From Neorhizobium galegae (lineage in GTDB: Bacteria > Pseudomonadota > Alphaproteobacteria > Rhizobiales > Rhizobiaceae): a stretch of DNA of 64,000 nt. Location: positions 191,501-255,500 of the forward strand of contig NZ_CP090095.1 in the NCBI RefSeq assembly GCF_021391675.1, in the 5' to 3' direction. Every line of letters begins with the position of its first letter. Within the stretch, counting starts at the first letter, position 1. Of this stretch, positions 37,297-45,989 are shown piece after piece. A model generated the notes under the pieces. It ran no database searches. It was not told the origin of the DNA and worked only from the letters and a program-made list of their open reading frames with translations. A program made the position numbers and the translations under genes.

Positions 37297-37809
37297 ATGG
37301 AAGCAGAAGCGGCAAGCGCCGACCTGGAACTGATCGCCCATGGCCCGCATGGGAAGAACAAGCCTGAGACGCGGCTCTGGCTGCGCATGCTTTCCACCAC
37401 CAAGCTGATCACCACCGAAATCCGCCGCCGGCTCCGCACCGAGTTCGGCGCGACGCTTCCCCAGTTCGATCTGATGGCGCAGCTCTATCGCGAGGCGGAC
37501 GGCTTGAGGCTCGGCGAGCTTTCCAAGCGCACCATGGTGACGAACGGCAACGTGACCGGCCTGGTGGAGCGGCTGGAGACGGACGGTTTCGTGCAGCGGG
37601 TCACGCCGGACGGGGACCGCCGCGTCACCGTCGCCAAGCTGACGCCCGCCGGTACCGAGCTTTTTGTCGCCATGGCAGCCGCCCACGAAGGCTGGCTGCG
37701 CGATATCATGGCCGATGTGGACCCGGCGATGGTCGCCTCACTGTGGTCGGAGATCGGCGCGGTGAAGGCTTCCGCCAGCAACCATCTTTCCGGCAGCGCC
37801 TTCGAATAG
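37297..37809 (+). CDS. MarR-family transcriptional regulator
   Basis: A 170-residue winged-helix repressor typical of aromatic-compound responses. The helix-turn-helix covers GLRLGELSKRTMVTNGNVTGLVERLETDGFVQRV (about residues 68-101) and the wing is TPDGDRRVTVAKLTPAG. It is the last gene after the ABC transporter (2-base gap) and is likely to regulate that operon, perhaps sensing the CoA thioester made by the ligase-like enzyme. The GTGGAA dyad at 32715 is a possible binding site. Confidence 0.85.
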   Translation: MEAEAASADLELIAHGPHGKNKPETRLWLRMLSTTKLITTEIRRRLRTEFGATLPQFDLMAQLYREADGLRLGELSKRTMVTNGNVTGLVERLETDGFVQRVTPDGDRRVTVAKLTPAGTELFVAMAAAHEGWLRDIMADVDPAMVASLWSEIGAVKASASNHLSGSAFE

Positions 37810-37848
37810 TAAGGCTCGTCTCCGGGCGCAACAATTCGGGGTTAAGAG

Positions 37849-38778
37849 ATGGCAGACCTGCAGGCGATCGTCGACGAGATCCACGCGAAGCTGACGCCGC
37901 GTCTGGGCGAAGGCAAGGTGGCCGACTACATCCCGCAGCTCGCCCATGTCGATCCGAAGAAGTTCGGAATGGCGATCATCGGTGTCGACGGCCAGGTCTT
38001 CAAGGCTGGCGATTGCGACGAGCCCTTCTCGATCCAGAGCGTCTCGAAGGTCTTCACGCTGACGCTGGCGCTCGGCAAGCACGGGGAGACCACCTGGAAC
38101 CGCGTCGGGCGCGAACCGTCCGGCTCCGCCTTCAATTCGATCGTCCAGCTCGAGCACGAGGAAGGCAAGCCGCGTAATCCGTTCATCAATGCCGGCGCCA
38201 TCGCCGTCAGCGATCTCGTGCTTGCCGGACACACGCCGCGCGAGGCGATCGGGGAGATCGTCCGTTTTGTGCGTTACCTGGCGGATGACGATTCGATCGC
38301 CATCGACCCGGAAGTGGCGAAGTCGGAACAGGCGACGGGTTTCCGCAATTTCGCGCTTGCCAATTTCATGCGCTCCTTCGGCAAGCTCGACCATCCCGTC
38401 GAACATGTCCTCGGCGTCTATTTCCACCACTGCGCGCTGGCGATGACCTGCACCCAGCTCGCCAAGTCGGCCCTTTTCCTCGCCGCATCGGGCCGCAATC
38501 CGCTGACAGGGCACACCGTGGTCTCGAAGCAGCGGGCAAGGCGCATCAATGCGCTGATGCTGACCTGCGGCCATTACGATGGATCCGGCGATTTCGCCTA
38601 CCGCGTCGGCCTGCCCGGCAAGAGCGGCGTTGGTGGCGGCATCATGGCAGTCGCGCCGGGCAAGGCGTCCGTCGCCGTCTGGTCGCCGGGTCTCAACCAC
38701 AACGGCAATTCGCTGCTGGGTTCGCTGGCGCTCGAAATGTTGGCTACCAGAACGGGCTGGTCGGTGTTCGGGCAATAA
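37849..38778 (+). CDS. glsA: glutaminase A
   Basis: A 309-residue serine-dependent glutaminase converting glutamine to glutamate and ammonia. The beta-lactamase-like catalytic motif is Ser64-Val-Ser-Lys67 ([12 protein letters not shown]). [20 protein letters not shown] and the closing [25 protein letters not shown] blocks are all conserved. Length is normal. It starts 39 bases after the MarR gene with GGGGTTAAGAG upstream, so it may be read from the same transcript. A shared terminator with tctA follows. Confidence 0.95.
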   Translation: MADLQAIVDEIHAKLTPRLGEGKVADYIPQLAHVDPKKFGMAIIGVDGQVFKAGDCDEPFSIQSVSKVFTLTLALGKHGETTWNRVGREPSGSAFNSIVQLEHEEGKPRNPFINAGAIAVSDLVLAGHTPREAIGEIVRFVRYLADDDSIAIDPEVAKSEQATGFRNFALANFMRSFGKLDHPVEHVLGVYFHHCALAMTCTQLAKSALFLAASGRNPLTGHTVVSKQRARRINALMLTCGHYDGSGDFAYRVGLPGKSGVGGGIMAVAPGKASVAVWSPGLNHNGNSLLGSLALEMLATRTGWSVFGQ

Positions 38779-38804
38779 AAAAAGCCCGGCCGAAGCCGGG
38801 CTTT
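38777..38804. terminator. bidirectional terminator between glsA and tctA
   Basis: A run of seven A is followed by the stem AAAGCCCGGC-CGAA-GCCGGGCTTT. On the minus strand the hairpin is followed by a T-run, a strong terminator for tctCBA; on the plus strand the trailing CTTTC gives a weaker terminator for glsA. Confidence 0.8.
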
Positions 38805-38826
38805 CAGTCTGTTGGCAGCGTTATGA

Positions 38827-40344
38827 TCAGTCTTCGCTGGCTGCCATCTGCGAAAGAGCATCGCCGCGTCCGCGTGCACGCAGGACGAGGGGAAGGATGA
38901 GGGCAAGCGCTGCCACGCTCAGCAGCACGGCTGCGATCGGCGAGGTGAACAGCACCGTCACGTCACCCTGGCTGATGGCGAGCGCGCGGCGGAGCTGCTG
39001 TTCGGCAAGCGGCCCGAGAATGAGGCCGACGATGACAGGCGCGATCGGATAATCGAAGACGCGCATGATGTAGGCGATGAGCCCGAAGACCAGCAGCATG
39101 CCGAGTTCGAACACCGAGGGATTGGCGCCGATCGTGCCGAGCGTCGCAAACACCAGGATGCCCGCATAGAGCCACGGCTTGGGAATAGTCAGCAACTTCA
39201 CCCACAGGCCGACCAGCGGCAGGTTGAGGACGAGTAGCATCAGGTTGGCGATCAAAAGCGAGGCGATCAGACCCCAGACGAGCTGCGGGTTGGTCGCAAA
39301 CAGCAGCGGACCGGGCTGCAGGCCGTATTGCTGGAAGCCGGCGAGCATGATCGCCGCGGTCGCCGAGGTCGGCAGGCCGAGGGTCAGGAGCGGCACGAGC
39401 GTGCCGGCTGCGGACGCATTGTTGGCGGCTTCCGGACCGGCCACGCCTTCGATCGCGCCATTGCCGAATTCTTCCGGGTGCTTGGAAAGGCGCTTCTCCG
39501 TCGCATAGGACAGGAAGGTGCCGATTTCGGCGCCGCCGGCCGGCATCGCGCCGATCGGGAAGCCGATCACGGTGCCGCGCAGCCAGGCTTTCCAGGAACG
39601 CTTCCAATCCTGTGCCGTCATCCAGACCGAGCCCCGGATCGCTTCGATCTTGTCCGGTGCCGCTTCGCCCTGGGCGGCGATGTAAAGCGTCTCGCCGATC
39701 GCGAACATGGCGACCGCCATGGTGGTCACTTCGATACCGTCGAGCAGGTCCGGAACGCCGAAGGAGAGCCGGTTCTGGCCGGTCAGCTGGTCGATGCCGA
39801 CGAGCGAGAGGGCAAGTCCGATGAAGAGCGAGGTGAGGCCGCGCAACGTCGAATTGCCGAAGGCGGAGGAGACGGTGACGAAGGCGAGAACCATCAGCGC
39901 GAAATATTCGCGCGGACCGAAGACCAGCGCCAGCTTGACGATGTAGGGCGCGATGAAGGCAAGCGCGAGCGTCGCGATCAGGCCGGCAACGAACGAACCG
40001 ATCGCCGCCGTCGCCAGTGCCGGGCCGCCGCGTCCCGCCCGGGCCATCTTGTTGCCTTCGAGCGCGGTGACGATCGAGGCGCTTTCGCCCGGCGTGTTCA
40101 AGAGGATCGACGTCGTCGAACCGCCATACATGCCGCCGTAATAGATGCCGGCGAACATGATCAGCGAGCCGGTCGCATCGAGCTGGTAGGTGACCGGCAG
40201 AAGCAGGGCGACGGTCGTCGCCGGACCGATGCCCGGAAGCACGCCGACCATGGTGCCGAGCGTCACGCCGATCAGCGCATAGAAGAGGTTCATCGGCTCC
40301 ATTGCCGATGCGAGCCCCTGGAGAAGGAATTCGAATGTGCTCAT
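38827..40344 (-). CDS. tctA: tripartite tricarboxylate transporter large permease
   Basis: A 505-residue, roughly 12-helix permease. The TctA signature [20 protein letters not shown] (about residues 35-54) and the second half-repeat ([27 protein letters not shown] near residues 273-299) are present. It imports citrate or related tri/dicarboxylates by cation symport together with TctB and the binding protein TctC. It is the last gene of tctC-tctB-tctA (22-base gap to tctB). Confidence 0.94.
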   Translation of the reverse strand: MSTFEFLLQGLASAMEPMNLFYALIGVTLGTMVGVLPGIGPATTVALLLPVTYQLDATGSLIMFAGIYYGGMYGGSTTSILLNTPGESASIVTALEGNKMARAGRGGPALATAAIGSFVAGLIATLALAFIAPYIVKLALVFGPREYFALMVLAFVTVSSAFGNSTLRGLTSLFIGLALSLVGIDQLTGQNRLSFGVPDLLDGIEVTTMAVAMFAIGETLYIAAQGEAAPDKIEAIRGSVWMTAQDWKRSWKAWLRGTVIGFPIGAMPAGGAEIGTFLSYATEKRLSKHPEEFGNGAIEGVAGPEAANNASAAGTLVPLLTLGLPTSATAAIMLAGFQQYGLQPGPLLFATNPQLVWGLIASLLIANLMLLVLNLPLVGLWVKLLTIPKPWLYAGILVFATLGTIGANPSVFELGMLLVFGLIAYIMRVFDYPIAPVIVGLILGPLAEQQLRRALAISQGDVTVLFTSPIAAVLLSVAALALILPLVLRARGRGDALSQMAASED

Positions 40345-40366
40345 AATCTTACTCTCGAGGGTCGCA

Positions 40367-40861
40367 TCACTGGATCAGGTGTTCCAGCGGGCCTGCCGGA
40401 AGCGAAAGTTGCAGAACGCCGGCAAACAGCCACCAGATGCCAAGACAGACGACGATGCCGATCGGAATGCTGATCCACAGTTTGCGGGCGCCGAAACCTG
40501 CCGCGGCGAGGCCGAACAGCGTGCCCGTGGCGATCGAGAAACCGGCGATCCGAATGAGGATCATCTGCGCCAGCAGGCCGGCGACGACCCACGCAACAGG
40601 TCCAAGTTCCTGTTTTTCGCGCGCCGGAAAGTCGCGGCGAAACGCGGCGAAGACGGTCCAGATCGCAAGCCCGATCAGTGCAAAGGCGATCCAGTTGGGA
40701 ACGGTGGCCGGCCCGACCTGGCTATAACCGCCCATATCCCGCAGCCGGTCGACGTCCAGGAAGATAACGGCAGCGACGGCGACGAGGATGGCGGCAATAA
40801 CAAGCGCCGCCCAATCGGGGCGGCGCTGTTCGGTGGTCGTTTTGTTGTTGTCGAGGCTCAT
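40367..40861 (-). CDS. tctB: tripartite tricarboxylate transporter small permease
   Basis: A 164-residue membrane subunit with four predicted helices (near residues 20-36, 59-74, 88-106 and 130-150). The N-terminus is a polar cytoplasmic stretch. The sequence diverges quickly in this family, so the assignment rests on size, helix layout, the [17 protein letters not shown] segment and position between tctC (4-base overlap) and tctA. Confidence 0.88.
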   Translation of the reverse strand: MSLDNNKTTTEQRRPDWAALVIAAILVAVAAVIFLDVDRLRDMGGYSQVGPATVPNWIAFALIGLAIWTVFAAFRRDFPAREKQELGPVAWVVAGLLAQMILIRIAGFSIATGTLFGLAAAGFGARKLWISIPIGIVVCLGIWWLFAGVLQLSLPAGPLEHLIQ

Positions 40862-41802
40862 TTAACCAGTCCGATGTCCTTCAGGATGGTCTCAGTCGCG
40901 GCAATGTCCTTGGCAAGCTGCGCGTCGAATTCCGGACCGGAGAGATAGGTGTCGATCCAGCCCTTGGTCTTCAGGCTGTCCTGCCAGGTCTTGGACTTGA
41001 CGAGCTTTTCGACGTCGGCGGTCACGGCCTTCTTCTGCTCGGGGGTAAGGCCCGGAGCGGCGGCGACCATGCGCCAGTTCTGGATCACGACGTCAAGACC
41101 GGATTCCTTCAGCGTCGGGGCATTGATGCCTTCGAGCTTCTTTTCGGAGGAGATGGCGAGCAGACGCAACGCGCCGGCCTTGACCTGCGATTCGAACTCG
41201 CCATAGGACGAGATGCCGGCCGTGACTTGGCCGCCGAGGATGGCGGCGAGTGCTTCACCGCCGCCGGAAAACGCGATGTAGTTGACCTTCGTGGGATCGA
41301 CGCCGGCAGCCTTTGCGATCAGACCCGCCGTGATGTGGTCCGTACCGCCGGCCGAACCACCGCCCCAGGAAACCGCGCCCGGATTTGCCTTCAGCTTGGC
41401 GACAAGGTCGGCAACAGTCTTGATCTCGGAAGCTGCCGGTACGACGATCACTTCGTATTCGCCGGTGAGGCGGGCGATCGGTGTGACGTCCTTCAGGGTG
41501 ACCGGCGACTTGTTGGTCAGGATGGCGCCGACCATGACGTAACCGCCGACCATCAGGGCGTTTGCATTGCCCTTCTGCTGGCTGGCGAACTGGGCGATGC
41601 CGATCGTGCCGCCGGCGCCCGGAACGTTCATGACCTGAACCTTGCCGGAGATCTTCTCGGTCTGCAAAGCCGTCTGCATGGTGCGGGCGGTCTGGTCCCA
41701 GCCGCCGCCCGGCGCTGCGGGAGCCATGATCGAGTAGTCGGCCGCGGCGGCCGGAAGTGCGATTGCGCCCGCGAGAAGGGAAGCAAGGAAGAAATGTTTC
41801 AA
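40858..41802 (-). CDS. tctC: tricarboxylate-binding periplasmic protein
   Basis: A 314-residue Bug-family (TctC) binding protein. Signal peptide ends near ALPAAAA at residue 21. Family features are YSIMAPAAPGGGWDQTARTMQ near residues 23-43, VMNVPGAGGTIGIAQFAS near 58-75 and NPGAVSWGGGSAGGTDH near 139-155. It is the first gene of the transporter operon and overlaps tctB by 4 bases. The direct repeat at 41964-41981 lies about 160 bases upstream and may be its activator site. Confidence 0.94.
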   Translation of the reverse strand: MKHFFLASLLAGAIALPAAAADYSIMAPAAPGGGWDQTARTMQTALQTEKISGKVQVMNVPGAGGTIGIAQFASQQKGNANALMVGGYVMVGAILTNKSPVTLKDVTPIARLTGEYEVIVVPAASEIKTVADLVAKLKANPGAVSWGGGSAGGTDHITAGLIAKAAGVDPTKVNYIAFSGGGEALAAILGGQVTAGISSYGEFESQVKAGALRLLAISSEKKLEGINAPTLKESGLDVVIQNWRMVAAAPGLTPEQKKAVTADVEKLVKSKTWQDSLKTKGWIDTYLSGPEFDAQLAKDIAATETILKDIGLVK

Positions 41803-41963
41803 GGGTCGATCCTCCGTTGGCGTCGTAATCCGACGCGATATGTTTGTTGGCGGAACGAGGGAGAGGGTTTGGCAAGCGAGAACCGCCTGGCCGATGTCCT
41901 CCCATCGTCAATCGGGTCCCCACCTCCAAATGGGGGCCGAATGCCCTAAGCCAGCATATGAAG

Positions 41964-41981
41964 CTGACATTAACCTGACAT
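41964..41981 (-). promoter_or_regulatory. 11-base-spaced direct repeat upstream of tctC (OmpR/PhoB-type site)
   Basis: On the minus strand ATGTCAG-N4-ATGTCAG gives two 7-base direct repeats with starts 11 bases apart. This is the spacing used by OmpR/PhoB-family regulators; TctD, encoded 2 kb away, belongs to that family. The core TGTCA-N6-TGTCA also resembles a Pho box, so PhoB is the alternative. The remaining 237-base gap shows no gene. Confidence 0.5.
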
Positions 41982-42039
41982 CTTCCCTGGACTTGCGATT
42001 TGGCAAGGGGTTTCCACCCGCCGCCGCCGAATTTTGTGA

Positions 42040-43110
42040 CTATTGCAGCCTGAGGACCTCATTCCAGCGGGAAATCAGCCGTGCCCGCTTCACCTGGTCG
42101 AGATAGACCATCAACCCGAGGCTGACCGGCACCGGCTTCAATTGTCCGCCAAGCATCTCCCGCAATGTCGTCGCTGTGTTATTGCCGGCGACTTCGGGGC
42201 TGACGGCCGGGATCTGCAGTTCGCGGGCCATGATCGTCTGGCCTTCCTTCGACATGAAGAATTCGAGATAACGCTTGCCGAGATCTGGAGCGGCGGCGGC
42301 CTGCGGCACCAGGCCGATGCGCGACATCACCACCGTATAGTCCTTCGGCAGCACGATGCCGACATCCGGATGACGGGAAGCCCAGTCTGCGGCATAGGAG
42401 CCGAGAATGTTGTAGCCGAGCAGGAACCGCCCGTCGGCAACGCGTTCCAGGATCGCCTGGCTGGTCGAATAAAGTTTCACGCCCGCCGCACCCATCGCCC
42501 GGATCACGGACCAGATATCGCCGAACTGCTCCTGGTCGCGTGCCATGAACAGGAAACCGACGCCGGAACGCTCGATGTCGTAGGTACCGATCCGGCCGTA
42601 GACCGCATCGCCCCGCTTCTGCAGGAACTCCACCAGTTCCGCCCGGGTCGAGGGCGGGGAGGAATCCTTGAAACTCGGCTTGTGATAGACGAACACGGCC
42701 GGTTCGAAGGTCAGCGCATAGGCGGTATTGCGCCAGTTGGCCCAGCCCGGCCATTGACCGCTCATCGGCAGGTCGCTGCGCTGGGCGTAGCCATCATTGG
42801 CAAGCTTCACCTGCAGGTCCATGGCGGAGGAGAAGGCGAAGTCGGCCGTCTTGTTGCCGGCATCGGTTTCGCGCACGATCCGGTCGTAGATCTCGCCCGT
42901 CAGCATGTCCTCGTATCGCACCGCCACATCCGGATTGGCCGTCTGGAAGCCGGCTATCATCGGCTTGGCGAGCGGCTCGTCGAGCGAAGAATAGACCGTC
43001 AGCATGGGCGCATCGTCACGCCCGGAGAGCGCCTTGAACAGCGTCGTATCCGCCCCGGCGAGGCCTGGCGAAAAGGCAAGACAGAGGAGTGGGAAAAGCA
43101 GCCTTTTCAT
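42040..43110 (-). CDS. orphan extracellular solute-binding protein (FbpA-like) near tctDE
   Basis: A 356-residue periplasmic binding protein with signal peptide ending GLAGA near residue 20. It opens with LTVYSSLDEPLAKPMIAGFQ, in the style of iron/polyamine-binding (class II) proteins, and has the hinge region GVGFLFMARDQEQFGDIW. No ABC permease or ATPase gene accompanies it. Position between tctC and the DUF1993/tctDE block suggests it may be a ligand-presenting partner of the TctE sensor. ATG 43110 is chosen because the signal peptide starts there. Confidence 0.8.
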   Translation of the reverse strand: MKRLLFPLLCLAFSPGLAGADTTLFKALSGRDDAPMLTVYSSLDEPLAKPMIAGFQTANPDVAVRYEDMLTGEIYDRIVRETDAGNKTADFAFSSAMDLQVKLANDGYAQRSDLPMSGQWPGWANWRNTAYALTFEPAVFVYHKPSFKDSSPPSTRAELVEFLQKRGDAVYGRIGTYDIERSGVGFLFMARDQEQFGDIWSVIRAMGAAGVKLYSTSQAILERVADGRFLLGYNILGSYAADWASRHPDVGIVLPKDYTVVMSRIGLVPQAAAAPDLGKRYLEFFMSKEGQTIMARELQIPAVSPEVAGNNTATTLREMLGGQLKPVPVSLGLMVYLDQVKRARLISRWNEVLRLQ

Positions 43111-43293
43111 GAACCCACAATGCCCCACCGCGGCGGCCGCGACAAGCCGATCGGGTGACCCGTAACATTCCCGCCACAGGGGGCTCGATGCAACCGCCTG
43201 CCGGCTTGTTTTCCGATGCTGTGCCATTACGTGTGGGCGGTCATTTCGCGCCGGAAGCCCCGGCGTCCCGTCCGTCAACGAAGGTTTCGCTCC

Positions 43294-43803
43294 ATGTCGC
43301 TTACGCTCTACGATATCACGGTGCCGGTTTTCATCCGCGCTTTCGGCAACCTCACGGAAATCCTCAAGAAAGGCGAAGCCTTCGCCGACGAGAAGGGCAT
43401 TGCCCACAAGGAACTGCTGGAAACCCGGCTGGTCCACGACATGTACCCGCTGACCGCCCAGATCCAGCGCGCCAGCGACAGCGCCAAATTCGTGCCTGTC
43501 CGCGTCGGGCAGATCGAGAACATCCCGATGGCCGATGACGAAGTCACCTTCGCCGACCTGCATGCCCGCATCGAAAAGACCGTGGCATTCCTCAACAGCG
43601 TCGATCCCGCCAGCATGGCGGACCGCGAAGACGCCGAGGTGATCCTGAAGACCCGCAGCGGCGAGACCAAGTTCACCGGCAAGAGCTATGTGCTAGGCTT
43701 CGCCCTGCCGAACTTCTATTTCCACGTCACCACGGCCTACGCCATCCTGCGCCACAAGGGTGTTCCGATCGGCAAGATGGACTACATCGGCCGTTCACAG
43801 TAA
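43294..43803 (+). CDS. DUF1993 family protein
   Basis: A 169-residue cytosolic protein of the DUF1993 family, a four-helix-bundle fold related to DinB-like proteins. The opening LTLYDITVPVFIRAFGNLTEIL, the DMYPLTAQIQRASDSAK segment near residues 49-65 and the closing FYFHVTTAYAILRHKGVPIGKMDYIG are typical. Function is unknown for the family. GAAGG precedes ATG 43294; an in-frame upstream extension lacks these features. The 183-base divergent gap 43111-43293 shows no further gene. Confidence 0.85.
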   Translation: MSLTLYDITVPVFIRAFGNLTEILKKGEAFADEKGIAHKELLETRLVHDMYPLTAQIQRASDSAKFVPVRVGQIENIPMADDEVTFADLHARIEKTVAFLNSVDPASMADREDAEVILKTRSGETKFTGKSYVLGFALPNFYFHVTTAYAILRHKGVPIGKMDYIGRSQ

Positions 43804-43859
43804 ACGACTGGGATAACGATCGAAGTAACCACGGCATCACCACATCCGTGACATCGCCG

Positions 43860-43887
43860 CTTCCGCGTTTATAATCATCTGCGGAAG
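43860..43887 (+). promoter_or_regulatory. tctD promoter region with inverted repeat around the -10
   Basis: TATAAT at 43870-43875 is a perfect -10 box, with CGTGAC about 17 bases upstream as a poor -35. The box is enclosed by the inverted repeat CTTCCGC/GCGGAAG (arms at 43860-43866 and 43881-43887), which could be an operator overlapping the promoter. The ribosome site GGGGAG lies at 43889. Confidence 0.45.
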
Positions 43888-43899
43888 CGGGGAGATTTC

Positions 43900-44578
43900 G
43901 TGCGTATTCTTCTGGTCGAGGACAATCAGGCGCTGGCCGAGGGGCTGTCGACGATCCTGCGCGGCAGCGGTTATGCCGTCGATGCGGTCGCCGACGGCGC
44001 TTCCGCCGAGGCTGTCGCCGCCGCCGAAACCTATGATCTCGTCATACTCGACCTGAACCTGCCGGAAATGGACGGGCTTGACGTGCTGCGCGCCATGCGG
44101 GCGCGGGCGAACAAGGCGGCGGTGATGATCCTGACCGCCCGCGGCACGCCCGAGGAGCGGGTGAAGGGGCTCGATCTCGGCGCCGACGACTATATGATCA
44201 AGCCGTTCGACATCCCGGAATTCGAGGCGCGCATCCGCGTGCTGCTGCGCCGTCAGGCGGGGCTTCTGGAGCTCGATCGTCAACTACGGCGGCGTCACCT
44301 TCGACCTGAATTCACGGACCTTTTCGAGCCAGGGCGTGACCCTCGATCTGCCAGCACGGGAAGTGGCGCTTCTGGAACTGCTCTTCCTGCGCGCCGGCAA
44401 GGTGGTCTCCAAGGACGCGATCATGGCATCGCTGACCGGCTTCGACGACGACTTGTCCGCCAATGCGATCGAGCAGTATGTGAGCCGCCTGCGCCGGCGT
44501 CTCGCCCCGCACGGTCTTACGGTGAAGACCGCTCGCGGCATCGGGTATTATCTCGAAACCACGGCACCGACGGCATGA
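43900..44578 (+). pseudogene. tctD: OmpR-family response regulator TctD with a frameshift
   Basis: The receiver domain (Asp-containing VILDLNLPEMDG, KPFDIPEFEARIRVLLRR) is read in one frame up to about 44260. The winged-helix output domain (LPAREVALLELLFLRAGKVVSK to ARGIGYYLE, 44336-44575) is in the +1 frame. A single extra base, best placed in the GGGG run at 44259-44262, explains it; without it the protein would be 225 residues, the usual TctD length. The stop overlaps the tctE start (ATGA). This may be a sequencing error, a real mutation or a slippery tract. Confidence 0.85.
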
Positions 44579-45987
44579 CATCGGTCTCTCACGGCGCCCA
44601 ACCCGTCCCGCCGATTGCCGCCTATTCCCTGCGCCGCCGTCTGCTCGCCTGGCTTCTCGCCTCGACGGCGGTGATCGGCACGATCGCCATGGTCGATACC
44701 TGGGACGAGGCGGTCGATACGGCAAACGACGTGTCCGACCGTGTGCTGGCCGGCTCCGCGCTGGCGATCGCCGAACGGGTGATCGTTGCCGAAGACGGTT
44801 CTCTCGAAGTCGACATCCCGTATGTGGCCTTGGAAATGCTGACCTCGGCCGCGCAGGACCGCGTCTTCTACCGCGTCGACGGACCACCCGGAAAATTCAT
44901 CACCGGCTATCAGACGCTTCCGTCGATCCCGCGTCGGGAAGGTCAGGCGGCCGCGTTCGAGAATGCCACGTTCCGCGGCGAACCGATCCGCGTCGCCGCG
45001 CTTGCCCGCTCCGCCTCGACCGGCATCAATTCCGTGCCGTTCACGGTGACCGTCGCGGAAACCACCATCGCCCGCCAGCAGCTGACCCAGACGATCCTGA
45101 TCCGCTCGGCGCTGCGTCTCCTGTTCATGATCGTCGGCGCCGCGATCATCGTCTGGGTGGCGGTGACGCTGTCGCTTCGGCCGCTCTACCGTTTCAGCGA
45201 GGCGATCGCCGAGCGCAGCCCGGACGATCTTCACCCGATCAGCGAGCGGGTGCCGAACGAAGTGCAGGGCCTTGTCGATACCGTCAATTCCTTCATGGTT
45301 CGGCTCGAAAGCGCACTGGAGGCGCTGAGGCATTTCACCGGCAATGCCAGCCACCAGCTGCGCACCCCGCTCACCATCATCCGCACCCAGCTGGCACTTG
45401 CCGATCGCGGGGCGGACCTCGCGGAGGTGAAGGAAGCCGCCCGCAAGGCGGACGAGGCGGTGGCGGATGCCGAGCGCATTATTGCCCAGCTCCTGCTGAT
45501 GGCGAAGATCGATGCGGCCACCCGCTCCGCCTCGATGCAGGTTGTCGACCTGACGGCGCTGGCGCGCGGGGCAACGGCCGACAATGTCCCGCTCGCCGCC
45601 GATGCCGGCATCGATCTGGGCTTTGAGGGAGAGGGGGAGATCATCGTCTCCGCCGAACCGCTGCTGATCGGCGAATTGATGAAGAACCTGATCGGCAATG
45701 CTCTGCTTTATGCGGGAAAAGGCGCCGAGGTGACCGTTCGCGTCACACCGGAAAACGGCGTCGCGGTGCTCGAAGTGGAAGACGACGGCCCGGGCATCCC
45801 GCCCGAAAAGCGGGCGTCGGTGCTGAAGCGTTTCGAACGCGGAGACCGCTCCGACAAGCTCGGCACCGGCCTCGGCCTGCCGATCGTCGAGGAGATCGCC
45901 CGCCTGCACGGAGCGACGATGACCCTCGCGGGAGGTCGCGAGGGCAGGGGTCTGAAGGTCGAGATACGGTTTCCGGTAGCCGGCTAA
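44575..45987 (+). CDS. tctE: sensor histidine kinase TctE
   Basis: A 470-residue membrane sensor kinase paired with TctD for tricarboxylate-responsive control. Membrane helices lie near residues 22-40 and 182-201, enclosing a periplasmic 2CSK_N-type sensor region. A HAMP segment follows; the phospho-acceptor is His260 (NASHQLRTPL). The N box (NLIGNALLYAG), G1 box (EDDGPGIPPEKR) and G2 box (GTGLGLPIVEEIA) are intact. The ATG overlaps the tctD stop, so translation depends on tctD being read to its proper end. Confidence 0.92.
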   Translation: MTSVSHGAQPVPPIAAYSLRRRLLAWLLASTAVIGTIAMVDTWDEAVDTANDVSDRVLAGSALAIAERVIVAEDGSLEVDIPYVALEMLTSAAQDRVFYRVDGPPGKFITGYQTLPSIPRREGQAAAFENATFRGEPIRVAALARSASTGINSVPFTVTVAETTIARQQLTQTILIRSALRLLFMIVGAAIIVWVAVTLSLRPLYRFSEAIAERSPDDLHPISERVPNEVQGLVDTVNSFMVRLESALEALRHFTGNASHQLRTPLTIIRTQLALADRGADLAEVKEAARKADEAVADAERIIAQLLLMAKIDAATRSASMQVVDLTALARGATADNVPLAADAGIDLGFEGEGEIIVSAEPLLIGELMKNLIGNALLYAGKGAEVTVRVTPENGVAVLEVEDDGPGIPPEKRASVLKRFERGDRSDKLGTGLGLPIVEEIARLHGATMTLAGGREGRGLKVEIRFPVAG

Positions 45988-45989
45988 GC

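Noticed and set aside
43900..45987. A 695-residue response-regulator/histidine-kinase fusion
   Set aside because: After the receiver domain the frame encodes Arg/Pro-rich text with no domain, while the true output domain is in the +1 frame. TctE has its own ATG overlapping the tctD stop.
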